Shown one piece after another: positions 39,701 to 60,100 of a stretch of 64,000 nt of DNA. The DNA is from Paralichthys olivaceus (lineage: Eukaryota > Chordata > Actinopteri > Pleuronectiformes > Paralichthyidae). Below the pieces are notes generated by a model. The model was not told the origin of the DNA and did no database searches. It worked only from the letters and a program-made list of their open reading frames with translations. The translations under genes were made by a program, and so were the position numbers. Location of the stretch: positions 12,069,001 to 12,133,000 of the forward strand of contig NC_091106.1 of assembly GCF_024713975.1 (NCBI RefSeq). Reading direction: 5' to 3'. Numbering within the stretch: position 1 is the stretch's first letter; the number at the start of each line of letters is the position of its first letter.

Positions 39701-41402
39701 ATTTCTGTTTTTTCCAGTGCACGTCTCATCTATCTGAAAAGGTCACAGTCTATTTCTATGGCTTTTATGTGAATTTTCTTCTATTTTAAATGCAAACCCT
39801 TTTTTATATCTCGGGTAAAGATTGTATCTTGTCTCCACCAGGTTTAGCACATATTTGTATTGGATCATTTGTGTTTGATGCTGCATATTCTCATTTACAC
39901 TGCTGCCAAGGTCTTAGAGAAACAATCTATTTCATGTAACTTCCCATAATTCTTGAACACACTGTGCAATTGTGACCAAATTTAGATGACGCGGCGCCGT
40001 ATCAAAGTGATTCTGCTGATATCTGATGCTATTGTAGCGTAAAGGTGGAGGTACAGCAGCATGGTGACTTTAACTGCTCATAGCAGTCATAGTTCAGACT
40101 CTAGCTCACATTTCCATCATTTCAACATTATCCTAAAATCACAATCAATGTCTGTGACTGTGCATTTTGATAAAGATCTAAATGCAATTTTACATTCTTG
40201 TTACAGTTTTTTCCTTCAATTATCAACTGTTTTCACTGACTCCTACCTTGACTTTGATTGACAGGGCTCCGCTGGTCCGATGGGACTGAAAGGAGAGGTA
40301 AGAATCTGAATGCCTTAATTACTTCCTCCATCCAGTCTGAGCTATCATTTGTATTGTTTAACCCTGGGCTTGTATTTATGCCAGAAAGGGACAGCAGGGG
40401 ATCCGGGGCAGAGAGGTCAGGAAGGTCAAGTGGGACGGCCTGGACAGTTGGGTCAGTCAGGCTCATCTGGCCCCCGAGGGCTACAGGGGGACACTGGTCC
40501 ACCTGGTCCACCTGGACCTGAAGGAAGATCTGTATGTGTGATACACATCATGTAGCCAATCATGATTAATCATGTCTGAGATTAACTGACATTGATGAAC
40601 TATAGTTTACTGAAGATACATATGATCCATTACTTTATCACAGGCAAGTGAATTGTCGGACAACCACATTCGGCAAATTTGCAGAGACATTCTCCAGAGT
40701 GAGTAGATAGATTAAAAAACAAATGTTGTATCCCTATGTCTTGACCACACACATCTGAAATCTTCTCATTGTCAATTGTAGCTGAGCTGCCTTTATTGTT
40801 GCTGAGCAACCAGCAGAGTAGCTGCACCCGATGTCAAAGCCGGCCTGGATCTGCAGGTCCTCCAGGTCCAGCTGGGCCCCAGGGACTCAGGGGTCTTCCT
40901 GGACTAGGCGGCTCCAGGGGACAGCCAGGCCACCCTGGTCGGCCGGGACACCCTGGTATTAATGGACTCAAAGGTAAAAGCAAGCTTTCAGCCATCACTG
41001 AAATTATTTTTCAGGATGCTCAAACAAGGACACTTGTGTTTGCAGGAGATTCTGGTTTCAAGGGTGAGAAGGGGAGTACTGGTCGAACCATGATGGGAGA
41101 CCAAGGGCCACCAGGGCCTTCAGGTAAATTATGTGACTAATTATTCAATTCATCACTCATTATTTTCTGAGACCATATGGAAGTTAAGTTGATGAGGTGC
41201 TTGTTTCTCCACAGGTCCAGTGGGTCCCCAGGGGTACAGTAAACCAGGTTCTCCAGGTAACCCTGGACCCCCTGGTCTGAACGGAGCAGAGGGTAAGACT
41301 GGTAACCCTGGCAACCCCGGTCAACCTGGGGTGTGTGATCCATCCATGTGCTACGGTAGCATGATGAGGCGAGATCCTTACAGCAAAGGGCCAAATTATT
41401 GA
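24776..41402 (+). CDS. col21a1: Collagen alpha-1(XXI) chain
   Basis: A FACIT-like collagen of 959 aa (human 957) from 28 coding exons (2880 nt with stop). Order: signal peptide (core [13 protein letters not shown], cut near residue 26), von Willebrand A domain (about 38-215) with MIDAS DGSWS at 46-50 and the later TDGKSQD aspartate, thrombospondin-N/laminin-G-like domain (about 230-434; [34 protein letters not shown]), linker CVCPPG, Gly-X-Y helix (about 452-788), NC2 (789 to about 824; [17 protein letters not shown]), COL1, and a tail CDPSMC ending [11 protein letters not shown]. The tail nearly equals human COL21A1, which fixes identity. An alternative in-frame start is Met8 (24797). The chain is secreted to extracellular matrix, and in mammals is reported around vessel walls and other connective tissue. 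It lies downstream of a FACIT paralogue and 2.5 kb before bmp5, as in conserved vertebrate synteny. The Cys in APCDLVF (39) is unusual. Confidence 0.96.
26325..26480 (-). repeat. Dispersed repeat copy (CCATCTTTATACAG family), inverted
   Basis: Reads gactgtatataaagatgg, then cgtgtctccacttcctccca, then gctgccatcttgcactta, which is the reverse complement of the copy at 2850-3060. It lies in col21a1 intron 4 (26187-26806). Confidence 0.55.
29145..29275 (+). repeat. Dispersed fish repeat (CCATCCATTATCT family)
   Basis: Reads catccattcatccattatct, then aacaggtcgccagcttattg, then cagggctgacacaaagaaac and ccattcacaccca. This is the typical order of a very abundant teleost repeat (recognised from memory). 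It lies in col21a1 intron 6. Confidence 0.6.
30571..30815 (+). repeat. Dispersed repeat, copy 1 of 2 (CTGTTTGGAATGTT family)
   Basis: Shares ordered blocks with 56914-57132: ctgtttggaatgtt, ctgtcctttgttaat, gtgtgctggacgtt, ttgtgttcatcctacctgg, tgaagatttta. It lies in col21a1 intron 7. The class is unknown to me. Confidence 0.6.
32515..32718 (+). repeat. Partial copy of a TIR-bearing repeat (TCCACCAAGG...CCTTGGTGGA)
   Basis: The right part of the family seen whole at 47392-47725: ttatccggatcttgac, then attccgtccaatagtttttg, ending ccttggtgga (32709-32718). The left end is not recognisable. It lies in col21a1 intron 11. Confidence 0.5.
36495..36875. repeat. Composite dispersed repeat in col21a1 intron 15
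   Basis: The left part (about 36500-36630) is the inverse of the 21605-21760 copy (ctccatgttagtggatgg). The right part (about 36700-36875) matches the 2850-3060 copy (gatagtgggagagagtgga, then tccatcttt). Two inverted halves in one insertion suggest either a larger parent element or nested insertions. Confidence 0.45.
40644..41402 (+). other. col21a1: col21a1 exons 25-28 (NC2, COL1, C-terminus)
   Basis: Exons are 40644-40698 (phase 1), 40782-40973, 41046-41123 and 41215-41402 (TGA at 41400-41402). NC2 spans the first junction ([15 protein letters not shown]) and ends in SCTRC, the counterpart of the human NCDHC. COL1 carries the GRTMMGDQ imperfection. Confidence 0.95.
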
Positions 41403-41641
41403 CATCATAACTGCAGGCACCAGTTTCCAGTTGATGTGGAACTAACGGTCATTCTCAGGAAGATCTCATCTTTACAGTTTCTCTCTGTCATGGAAACAGA
41501 ACGGACTGGTAATAACATGACTGGTAATAACACCAGTCACGTGATCTCAGTCAACACAACGAGATCCTGTCACATTTTCATCTATTGGTGTTTTGTATCA
41601 TTGTTCCAACATCTAAGAGCATGCTTTTTTAATAGAGAATC

Positions 41642-41647
41642 AATAAA
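41642..41647 (+). terminator. col21a1: Candidate polyadenylation signal of col21a1
   Basis: AATAAA 240 nt after the stop codon (caataaaagttctc). Another A-rich candidate is near 42262. Confidence 0.45.
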
Positions 41648-42360
41648 AGTTCTCTATGTCTGGGTGTCCCTCAGGGCAGTATGGCTGGTACATTTTACCA
41701 TATTGCCCCCTGGTGTTGCTTCGTTGCATGACGCTGTCTACATTTTCACAGTGGGTGCTGTACATTACATAAAAAAACAAAAAAACAAAAAAAATGACTT
41801 CTATAATCTCCATGTTCGGTGATTTCATCAGAAAATGTTTCAGCACAAAACTGTGAGTTTGATTTCCTGTGGCTGCTGATGAGCTGCTGTAAGCTTGTGT
41901 TCCTGAAGCATCCAGTTTAATGTAACTCTCGATGAAAACAGAAGCTAATAGTGCGTATCATCTGAGATAAATCAATACTTCTGTTTATGATATGTTCCTC
42001 TATGTGTCATTTTATTCCAGTTAAGAAGTGAGATGTTAAAAGTTTCACCATCTTAGAACATGCTGACAATTTAATAAGTTTTGTGTCATGTATGTGAGGC
42101 ATACCTTTCATTACTGTAGCAGGTATTTTATTGTTATTTATAAGAGCGTCATGACTGTGTATTTCAGCAGTGACATATCTTGAGTAGCTTTTGTAATTTT
42201 ATTTTTTGTGTTAAGTTGACTTTTGTATGAATCTTTCTTTTTTGCTATTTTCTTACTAGAATTAAAAAAATATCCCAATGGTTTGTGAACCTTGATCGTC
42301 CTCACCTGTGCGCTTGAAGTTTCAGGTCTATATCAGGTCATGTTGTAAATGTCATCTTAG

Positions 42361-42465
42361 ATGGATGAGTGGATGGATGGATGGATGGATGGATGGATGG
42401 ATGGACAGTTGGACAGACGGAGGGACGGACAGATGGATGATGGATAGATAGATAGATTGATTGAT
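42361..42465 (+). repeat. (GGAT)n tetranucleotide microsatellite, degenerating
   Basis: About nine clean GGAT units from 42371, then decayed relatives (ggacagacgg, ggacggac, gatagatagat). Such tracts often mark the 3' ends of fish dispersed repeats. Confidence 0.9.
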
Positions 42466-42541
42466 TTGTTTTTATACTTGTCTTTGTTGCCCCTTTAGGA
42501 TATTTTCCAGTACAAACACTGACATTGTCCTGACCAGTCGA

Positions 42542-42587
42542 CCTCATTGGGACCAAAGCTTCAGACCAAAGCTTGGACCCAATGAGG
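42542..42587. repeat. Near-perfect long hairpin
   Basis: Arms cctcattgggaccaaagctt and aagcttggacccaatgagg pair with one or two mismatches around a loop of about 8 nt. The inner part is also a direct repeat (accaaagctt twice). It could be the end of an unidentified element. Confidence 0.75.
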
Positions 42588-43329
42588 GTGATGAGTAGAC
42601 GAGTTATATTTGACCCCTCAACAGACCGTAGAGACCCCTGGTGAAGGGTCAGGTTAATGGACAGGGCAGGTTAGAGGCAAGACAAATGAATGGGTTCAGA
42701 AGGATTCTGGTTTGGCTGTCCACAATGAATGGAAATCAATGCAAAGTCCCAATAAGGAAAGCCAGGAGCTAGACTTCAGAAATACCAGTTTAATTGTATT
42801 CAGTTTCTCCACTAGGTGTCGCTGTGTGGTTATACACTTTACTTGAGTGGGAGCTTCCTTTTTTCCTCCATGTTGGGCAGCCGCCAGCCATCACATTGAA
42901 ACCTCTAACTATTAATGTGACTGATTATTCCAGCATTTACTTCTACAGCATCTACCACTAACTTAAAGCTCCTCTGGGGAAGCTAATTCTGGCTTGAATC
43001 AGCTTTTCTGTAGGCTACTCACGTTTTTGCTCTTCAGGGAACTAAACTCTAAAATAATGAAGATGGTTGTGGAACATGCTCTGGGTCTGTGGTTCCCATA
43101 GGTAATGTGCAGTATTTATATCAATCTTTTTGTAATCTCATATTATAATATCATTTTGGTAAATTTGGCTCATTTGTTTGGGAACTTAATGAATCATTAT
43201 ACTCATCCAGTATTTAAAGAAACACATATAGGATCCTTGTTGTGGCTGAATGCAGCTGCAGAGCCTCTTTCTCCCATAAACACGCTGACTTCAATAAGTT
43301 GAGGTGATTAACAGGCTCTGTCATTATTC

Positions 43330-43961
43330 TTTCACTCGTTAAGACGCGGCCTCTCGGATTTCAAGTGTCTCCTTTTTCACTCCCGAGCCGCCACATTCAT
43401 CATGGGACCCGGGCTGAAGTTTTATTGCTGCCACTAGAGGTGGATGCAAAAACAACAAAAAAGGAAAAGTTGAAATGTGTGGGATGGACTCAGAGGGCAA
43501 CTCGCCCCGGTACGCACTCACTCTCTGGTGGGGGGAGAGGGAAAGAAGAAAAAATGCGCACAGGGGCATGAGTGGAGAGCTCACTTTGTGACACAGTTCA
43601 ACACATTTCATCCTCTTGGAAGTGCAGGGTGATCCCTCGACTCTATATGGGCGTACCTCCGTGTTTTTTTTTTCATCACAGAGGAGCAAGGTGAGGGACG
43701 GGGTCATAACTCCATAAATACTTGCTGTGGCACAGACTGTGGATGGAGCCTGGAGTAGTAGGAGCTGGAGGAACCGTGCGCACTGGACTTTTCTGCAGGC
43801 TGATCCCTCACTTTAGAAGGGTTGACTGGTAAAAGAAAAAACACCCTCTGAAACTTTATGCCTCTGGCTAACATGGAGACTCTATGATTGCGAACAAGTT
43901 GCTTTATTTTCCTCTCAGAGTTGCGATGTAGTTCAACCTCACGCCCAAAGTGAGTCCAAAG
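43330..43961 (+). promoter_or_regulatory. bmp5: bmp5 promoter and 5' leader region
   Basis: GC content rises relative to the spacer and stays high into exon 1. A TATA-like ctctatatgg lies at about 43639 and ccataaata at about 43711. There is no stop-free frame continuous with the bmp5 ATG, and a long 5' UTR would fit what is known for BMP5. The start site cannot be placed. Confidence 0.4.
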
Positions 43962-53862
<9,901 letters not shown>

Positions 53863-54200
53863 GGGACCAGTGGACTCACTTTAATTTATGTAATCTGGTA
53901 TGGGAATCGCTGGAAAAAACACCCCTGCTGCAGGTGTCATGTGATGTACAGTTTAATGTATATAACGTTTTACTACCTAATTTATTTTCTTTTTTTTAAA
54001 TAGCACTGAATATTGTCATATTTAAATGATTAGGACAAAATGATTTTACTTCTACGCCAGTTATCTCATAACTCTTGTGTCCGTTGGCATATACTCTCTC
54101 TTAGTTACGTCTGTATGATGCGTGTATGAGTAAATTATTCACTGGAGTCATTTTAATACATTAGGTCAATTACTCTTCTGCTTGTTTTCCCATTTAACTG

Positions 54201-54206
54201 AATAAA
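54201..54206 (+). terminator. bmp5: Candidate polyadenylation signal of bmp5
   Basis: AATAAA (gaataaaatgtgctg) 339 nt after the stop codon. A distal site would also be possible, since 3' UTRs in this family are often long. Confidence 0.45.
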
Positions 54207-54374
54207 ATGTGCTGTAGATGCACATTGAGATATCCAGAATCACACTTAGAGGTCAGTATATGATGGTTTTTTTCTTCGGTGCTAATGTTTTTGTTTGTTT
54301 CGTTAATGGACCAACAATTACAAATGGCGGTTGCAAGCAGAATAGGTCATAAAATGCCGCATTAGGCCCTGAGT

Positions 54375-54470
54375 TGTACCCTGCCACTCGCTCACCGCCA
54401 GCTTGGGCTCCAGCTCCCCTGCGACCCTCATAGAATAAGCAGTATAGATGATGGATGGATGGATGGAAAT
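54375..54470 (-). repeat. Dispersed fish repeat end with GGAT tail
   Basis: Reads gccagcttgggctccagc, then ctgcgaccctcatagaataa, then gatgatggatggatggat. This is the complement of the start of the CCATCCATTATCT repeat family (see 29145-29275). Confidence 0.6.
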
Positions 54471-55719
54471 GCTGCTAGAAACTCATTTGATAAACAAGTT
54501 AGACCTCAGGATTTCTCCTATAGCTTTAACGTCACAACTTGAATGGGCTGTTCGAAATATTTGAAATCAAATTGGATCAGTGGAAAAAGGAAAACAGTGA
54601 GTTTTCACTAACATAAACCAAACTGCCCAAAGCTATTCTCAAGCTGTCACCGTCTTTCAGCACTGATACTGTTTCACCATTTCCACGTCAGCTTTTTTCT
54701 CTCGTTTTGTTCTCAGAAGGGGATTTTGTCGGCCTGGAATGAAAATGCTCTGTGAATGCTTTACAATTTATTGTCATCTTTTACACAACCGTAATGTAAA
54801 TCTCTTCCTTAAACACTGTTTCTCGTTTCCTCTGCTGGATCGACGCTGCAGAACGCTCTGCGCTAATTCTAGTTTTTGTTTGAGGAAGCTATATCTCAAT
54901 GTAGAGTGATGTGTATTTTAATAAATATACCACTTGAAAACACCCACAGTATCTTGTGTTTTGACTTTACTCGACGTCACAGCTTTTCTTGCATCCGAAT
55001 ATATAAATATAGAAACACATTTAATCTAGAATTCAGCTTGTCCTTTTTGTATTTCTGTTCGGGGCTCTGCGGCCTGTTTCCAGACGACCGCCTCAGCTTT
55101 ATAAATGTTTGACAAGTGTGATATAAACTTCGAGTCCACCCACAGAGCTTGTTGACATGCTCATGGGGAGTGGTAATGCTAGTGGTCCGGCACTAACAGT
55201 AAAGCAGTGCTGTGACCTCCAAAGCCCCCCCCCAAAGGGTGATTATCGCTAGGCTGCCAGTGGAGAAAGGTATATCATTTTGTAACCAATCCCTTCCAGA
55301 TTATGGAGGGGAAGACACTATCCATCACATGATTTATGCATCATGTATGACACACCTCATCTTTGCTTGCATTCTTTACACTCATATTTTGACTTGAGCC
55401 ATCTGCTCAGGGCTATAGGATTCACCCCTGGAAACAAAGCGGAGACCATAAACTAAACTGAGCGAGTTGTTGCGTCTGTGTTGCGGTCGGAACGAGCAGA
55501 ACTTCCAGAAAGTGCTATTTCCAGAGAAGTGCTCTGGTAACACGCTGATTTTCAATGGTCTTGGAAATGTAGGGATTAGGTTAAGGATTAATATTTATTT
55601 GCACAACTGTGTTGGCCTTCACTGAACACAGGATATGTACTGTTGCGCTCTCTCTACTCCCACCTACCCACTTTTATAACGTTTTTTTCTCTGACACGGC
55701 AGAACATTGAGTGACTGTA

Positions 55720-56165
55720 TTTCACTTAATTAAAAGCAGTGGCTGGCCTGCCCAGATGTTATGTGGGCTGCATCTTAAAGGAGTGTTGACATTCGGTGAA
55801 TAGAGAAGGCCACCTGCTAACTTAACTCTTGGCTTGAGGGGTGATTTGCATTCCTGTGGCCTGTTGCCTGGCATGATTACTCCTAGCACTTCACAATCCC
55901 ATCTACTGTTTAATATCATGGATTCTTTCCAATTCAACTCCATTTCTTCCTTTTCTGTATAACGCAGTGAAGAGCTGCAATGAATGAACGCCTATTCGGC
56001 CTTGCACTCCTCCTGACAGAAGCCCCCTGACCACATGAAACCAGAGGGTAACAATTGCCATGCTCGGGGGCAAATTAATATATTGGCCTCTTCTCCTCTG
56101 AGACCCCCGTGGTCAAAAAACAGCCTGGAGTGAGTCAGAGGTGCCTCGACATTCATCAGATCAGC
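55720..56165. promoter_or_regulatory. Candidate downstream enhancer of bmp5
   Basis: Non-repetitive, balanced composition, with homeodomain-like cores (acttaattaaaagc at the left edge, aaattaatatattgg near 56072) and an atttgcat octamer near 55843. There is no coding signal. This is inference from composition and motif look only. Confidence 0.25.
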
Positions 56166-56913
56166 ACTTCTAGTGGCCACTTCTGAAACAAGCTGGAAAA
56201 AGGGTCAGACCCAGTGGCAGTTTACTTTTCATGAAGGGTTTCTCGTGCATTATTCATGCAATCATTCATTCATTCAGGTTTACCGTACATGTCGCGGCTC
56301 ACTGTTGGCTTTACATAAACACTCTTACATAATGTCAGGATGTGTTTCCAGGTGATGACATTTAGGTTTTTTTATTTCTACCACAAACATGTTTATTCCC
56401 TTTAAGTGATTGAGAAAACAGATGTGTCCATGTGAGCGGCTGTTGGGAACATGTTCTTATTTTCAGAAAATGTGATATATTTAGTTTAGTTAGGAGAGAT
56501 CATCTTGAAGCTCTCAGCAGAGCGGGGACTGGCCGTCGGTCAAAAATTACAAATGCTTAATGATTTAGGTCGTTTTTTTATCTAAATCATCACCAGCAGT
56601 CATGCAGACATTGACAGATTACTCGCAAAACAAAAACTGTTGAGGCTGCTGTGATAAAAACGATGATCTTGTCAGACCACCGACAAAAGTGCTGGAAGCC
56701 ACAAAGATGTCGTCTTACCATATGTGTATTTGTCTTTTTGAACAACGGCTAAAACCCTCTTCTAGATTAGTTATATCTTTGGCATCCAAGTAAATTAGAC
56801 TATAAAAATTAAAAGTAACTCAAGATAAATAACACTTTATAACTATGCAATAGAAATATTGAAAGGGAAATAGTTTGTTTTCCTTACTAGTGAAGTGCTC
56901 GTTTGGAACTTGT

Positions 56914-57132
56914 CTGTTTGGAATGTTGTGTTATCTTGTCCTCTGTTAATGCTCCGGAGCTACTTCAGAATTCTTACTTGTCATTAGTGAGTCATCCTCA
57001 AACACTTTTTATTGTTGGTGTGCTGGATGTTATCCATGTTGCAGAGTGAAGTAAGATAACTTTGTGTTCATCTTACCTGGTTTATCTGCAATGAAGATTT
57101 AATAGTCAATGTTTTTTTCATAAAATGAATGA
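56914..57132 (+). repeat. Dispersed repeat, copy 2 of 2 (CTGTTTGGAATGTT family)
   Basis: Same blocks and order as 30571-30815 (ctgtttggaatgtt, cttgtcctctgttaat, gtgtgctggatgtt, ttgtgttcatcttacctgg, tgaagattta). It lies downstream of bmp5. Confidence 0.6.
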
Positions 57133-60100
57133 GATATGGGTTCTGTGGAATTAGTTTGTAGATTTTATAAAGAAAAATGTGTAAGGAGTCCATTTACTAT
57201 TTTTCTATGCATGGCTCCCTAAACATTTATTAAGTTAAATTCCCATCATGGATTTATTTACTCGATTTTGAGATGTTTATAATTCTGTCCAATTAAGTAG
57301 TGAATGAAATAAATGTTAAATTTTACATAATTATATCCATAAACTATGAATCTTAAAATGTATTTACAGTCTTATCAGAGTTCAAAAGGCCAGTTATTGT
57401 AAAGACACAATTCTAGTTTTTGTTAATATGCTCAGTTTGTGCTAAGCTCGACTCGACTGGCAGGTGACGCTTGTTTTGATCACTCTCTGGACAATTTATT
57501 ACGACTGCAAAACATAGTAGTTACTGTTCGTTTTGTTTAGTGACTCCATGTCTCATCGATTCGCCCTCTGTTAACCAGAGATCTTTTTCTTTCTGCCGCC
57601 CCGCGTTTATTTTCACAGTCTCACGTTGCAGTCCATCCACAAGGCAAGTGAAATTGTATCTAATAAAAATGTTGTGCAGTTTACCTAATTCATCTCCCCA
57701 CATATGGTTCTCCTTATTTGTGTTCTGTGGGTGGGCTATGATTTCCATACAGCTCAATCAGTCCCTCTTGAGCGAGGGGGACCATATGGGTCACATTTTT
57801 ACATGTTGTTTGGTATGACAAGGCTGCGGCGGGACCGGCGAGGAATGTGTCCTCACGGAGGGCAAACGCAGACGCTCTCCGTTCTGTTTGCTTGTTATTC
57901 ACATAAATGCACATTAGCTCTCCGAGCCAGAGAGAAGAGGACTCTGGGTTCTGGGAGTTACAACAGTCCTTCTGTGAACTCAACTGTCACTTCCCATTAC
58001 CATTAGAGGTGGCACCTGTGCAGTTAAATCTATATTTTGAAATCTCGTTCTTTTAGTTAAACATGTGCATTAAACTGTCTGAGCGAGGTCATTTCATGAT
58101 TCAATAGCACAGCTTTTATGAGACGATTATTAAATCTAAATAAATCCATACATCCTAGCTGGGTTTTTCCGTTTTCTTTTTTTTCTATTGCAAGGCAGCA
58201 TTTTATGAACATATTTTTTCCATGAAAATACAGGAAAGCATATGAGTCTCAGTAGAAATAAAAGCTTCTGTCATGATACGCTAACAATGTCTGTGCTCTT
58301 CGTTTTGCTCGGATTAGTTATGTTCTCCTGTCGCCCATCTATTGAACAATTTATGTCAAAGAACGCATAAAAAGTTCTGAAGGAGGAAAAAGAAACAAAC
58401 CAAAGCAGATGCAGAGATGTGAATCTGCTACAGAGGCCAAGGATATTTCTAGCCTGTATTAATCATGCTGTTTTACTGTATCACTGAGCATTTAAACTGA
58501 TGTTTAATATGTTGCCAAAACAGGGCACATCAGAGGAATATGGGCATTTCTGGGGACAATTATGGAACAAAGAACAAAAGTAAGACAGAACAGAAACACA
58601 ATCCATCCTATCAAGGTTAAACTTTCCTATTAAAACCTGCTGCTGTTTTGGTTCTAGAATTTAAAATAAGCAGATTTCTTCCTAGTGTTTAAATTCAATG
58701 CTCTGACTCTGTGTTAATCACAATCACGGCAGTAACTAAGGAAATCTCAAGTTTCTTTTTGTGTTTCAAATGTAGAATAAGGTATTAAAACTGTTAAAGA
58801 ACTGCAGTTATACAATTTTCTTCATTTACCCTCTGCAGCTGATTAGAGAAAGACATTTGCACATCTTATATTTCTTAATGAGCATCTGTATTCAAAGATC
58901 TACATTCATTTCATCAATCATACATACATGACAAGTTCCCAGTATAACAACAATACGTTGCATCCAGCACTTGAATACAATTTAGTATGCAATTTTCCTA
59001 AGTATAAAAACTATCTAGAGTGAACATATTAATAATAATACAAATAATATATAAATGAAAGAATACATACATAGATGTGGTACAAACAGACATTGGGTCA
59101 GTGCATGCAACTGAATGACATTACACATCGTGAATAAACACATAAATAAGATATAATATACATGAGAATTATTGCACATATTGGATGAAATTACACCAAC
59201 CAACAAATAGATAAATATAACAGACATGTTGTATTCTAATCTTGTGTAAACACAGAGTATAAATCTCTTTCCAGTATGTCCAAGAATTTATATAATGCAT
59301 GTTACACAACACTAAAATATTTAAGATAATATTCAAGGCTGTCAGGGTTATTTCTTTTCCACTGTACTCCATAATACACAGTATTGAGTGATAGAAGAAG
59401 GTGTGAAACTGTGAGAACGCGACACATCCACTACCCCCCCGCTGTGTTTGGTTCCGTCCTCCATAAACATCTCACCCTGACAGTGCTGAATGAAAAGGCC
59501 TTTTTTTAGATGTGATATTTACTGTATACGTCTATGTCGTCACACCACCGTCATGTAATGAACAAAACGCTCCTCTACTACTGCACCAATTTAGAAAGAG
59601 AATGGAGATGTTAACAGCCACCACTTAACCCACTTCACCTGAGTTCTGGCTGCTGTAAATTCAGCTGTGAAATTCAATTTCTCCCACCAAAGGATATGGA
59701 TACACCGAAGGAAATCTTTTTGCTTTATGATCCAGCCAGAGCTGTAATCCAGCCATGTCGTCCTCCACGGTGCAGTATAAAAATCTGTACAATATATATC
59801 TGGCCGTGAAGAAACAACCTGTGAGAATGTGGTGTTGACCTGTGCCCTTGTGCGGAATGAGCTGATGACTTTAGCACGTTGGAATTAATGATTATTGATT
59901 TTTAACTGTGTGTTATTTGATCTCCCTTCTTATTGTATTGTTCATTATTCTTCACAGTTACATGATGCTTCTCTTAATAAGCCAGACAACTTGCATTCTA
60001 TGAATCAGCACTAAACAGACGTGTATATGATCATGTGTGGACACGAACCCGGCACACAGGTCAGTGGCTTTGCGACTAAAAGCCACGGGACACTCTGTAG

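Larger units (their letters stand above)
31316..40531 (+). other. col21a1: col21a1 exons 8-24 (triple helix)
   Basis: Exons are 31316-31378, 31800-31853, 31940-31993, 32072-32125, 34364-34417, 34508-34561, 34638-34691, 35056-35109, 36949-36993, 37117-37170, 37255-37308, 38164-38217, 38383-38454, 38816-38851, 39458-39502, 40265-40297 and 40385-40531. All are phase 0, with sizes 63, 54, 45, 72, 36, 33 and 147. Gly-X-Y register is unbroken across all of them. Introns 11 (32126-34363) and 15 (35110-36948) are the longest in this block. Some donors are weak (gtggag after exon 11, gtctgt after exon 14), but the reading frame leaves no alternative. Confidence 0.93.
41403..43330. other. 3' region of col21a1 and spacer to bmp5
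   Basis: Contains the col21a1 3' UTR, an A/AC-rich run (about 41768-41793), a GGAT-type microsatellite (42361-42465) and a hairpin (42542-42587). The remainder to 43330 is AT-rich, with only short ORFs and nothing recognisable. Confidence 0.6.
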
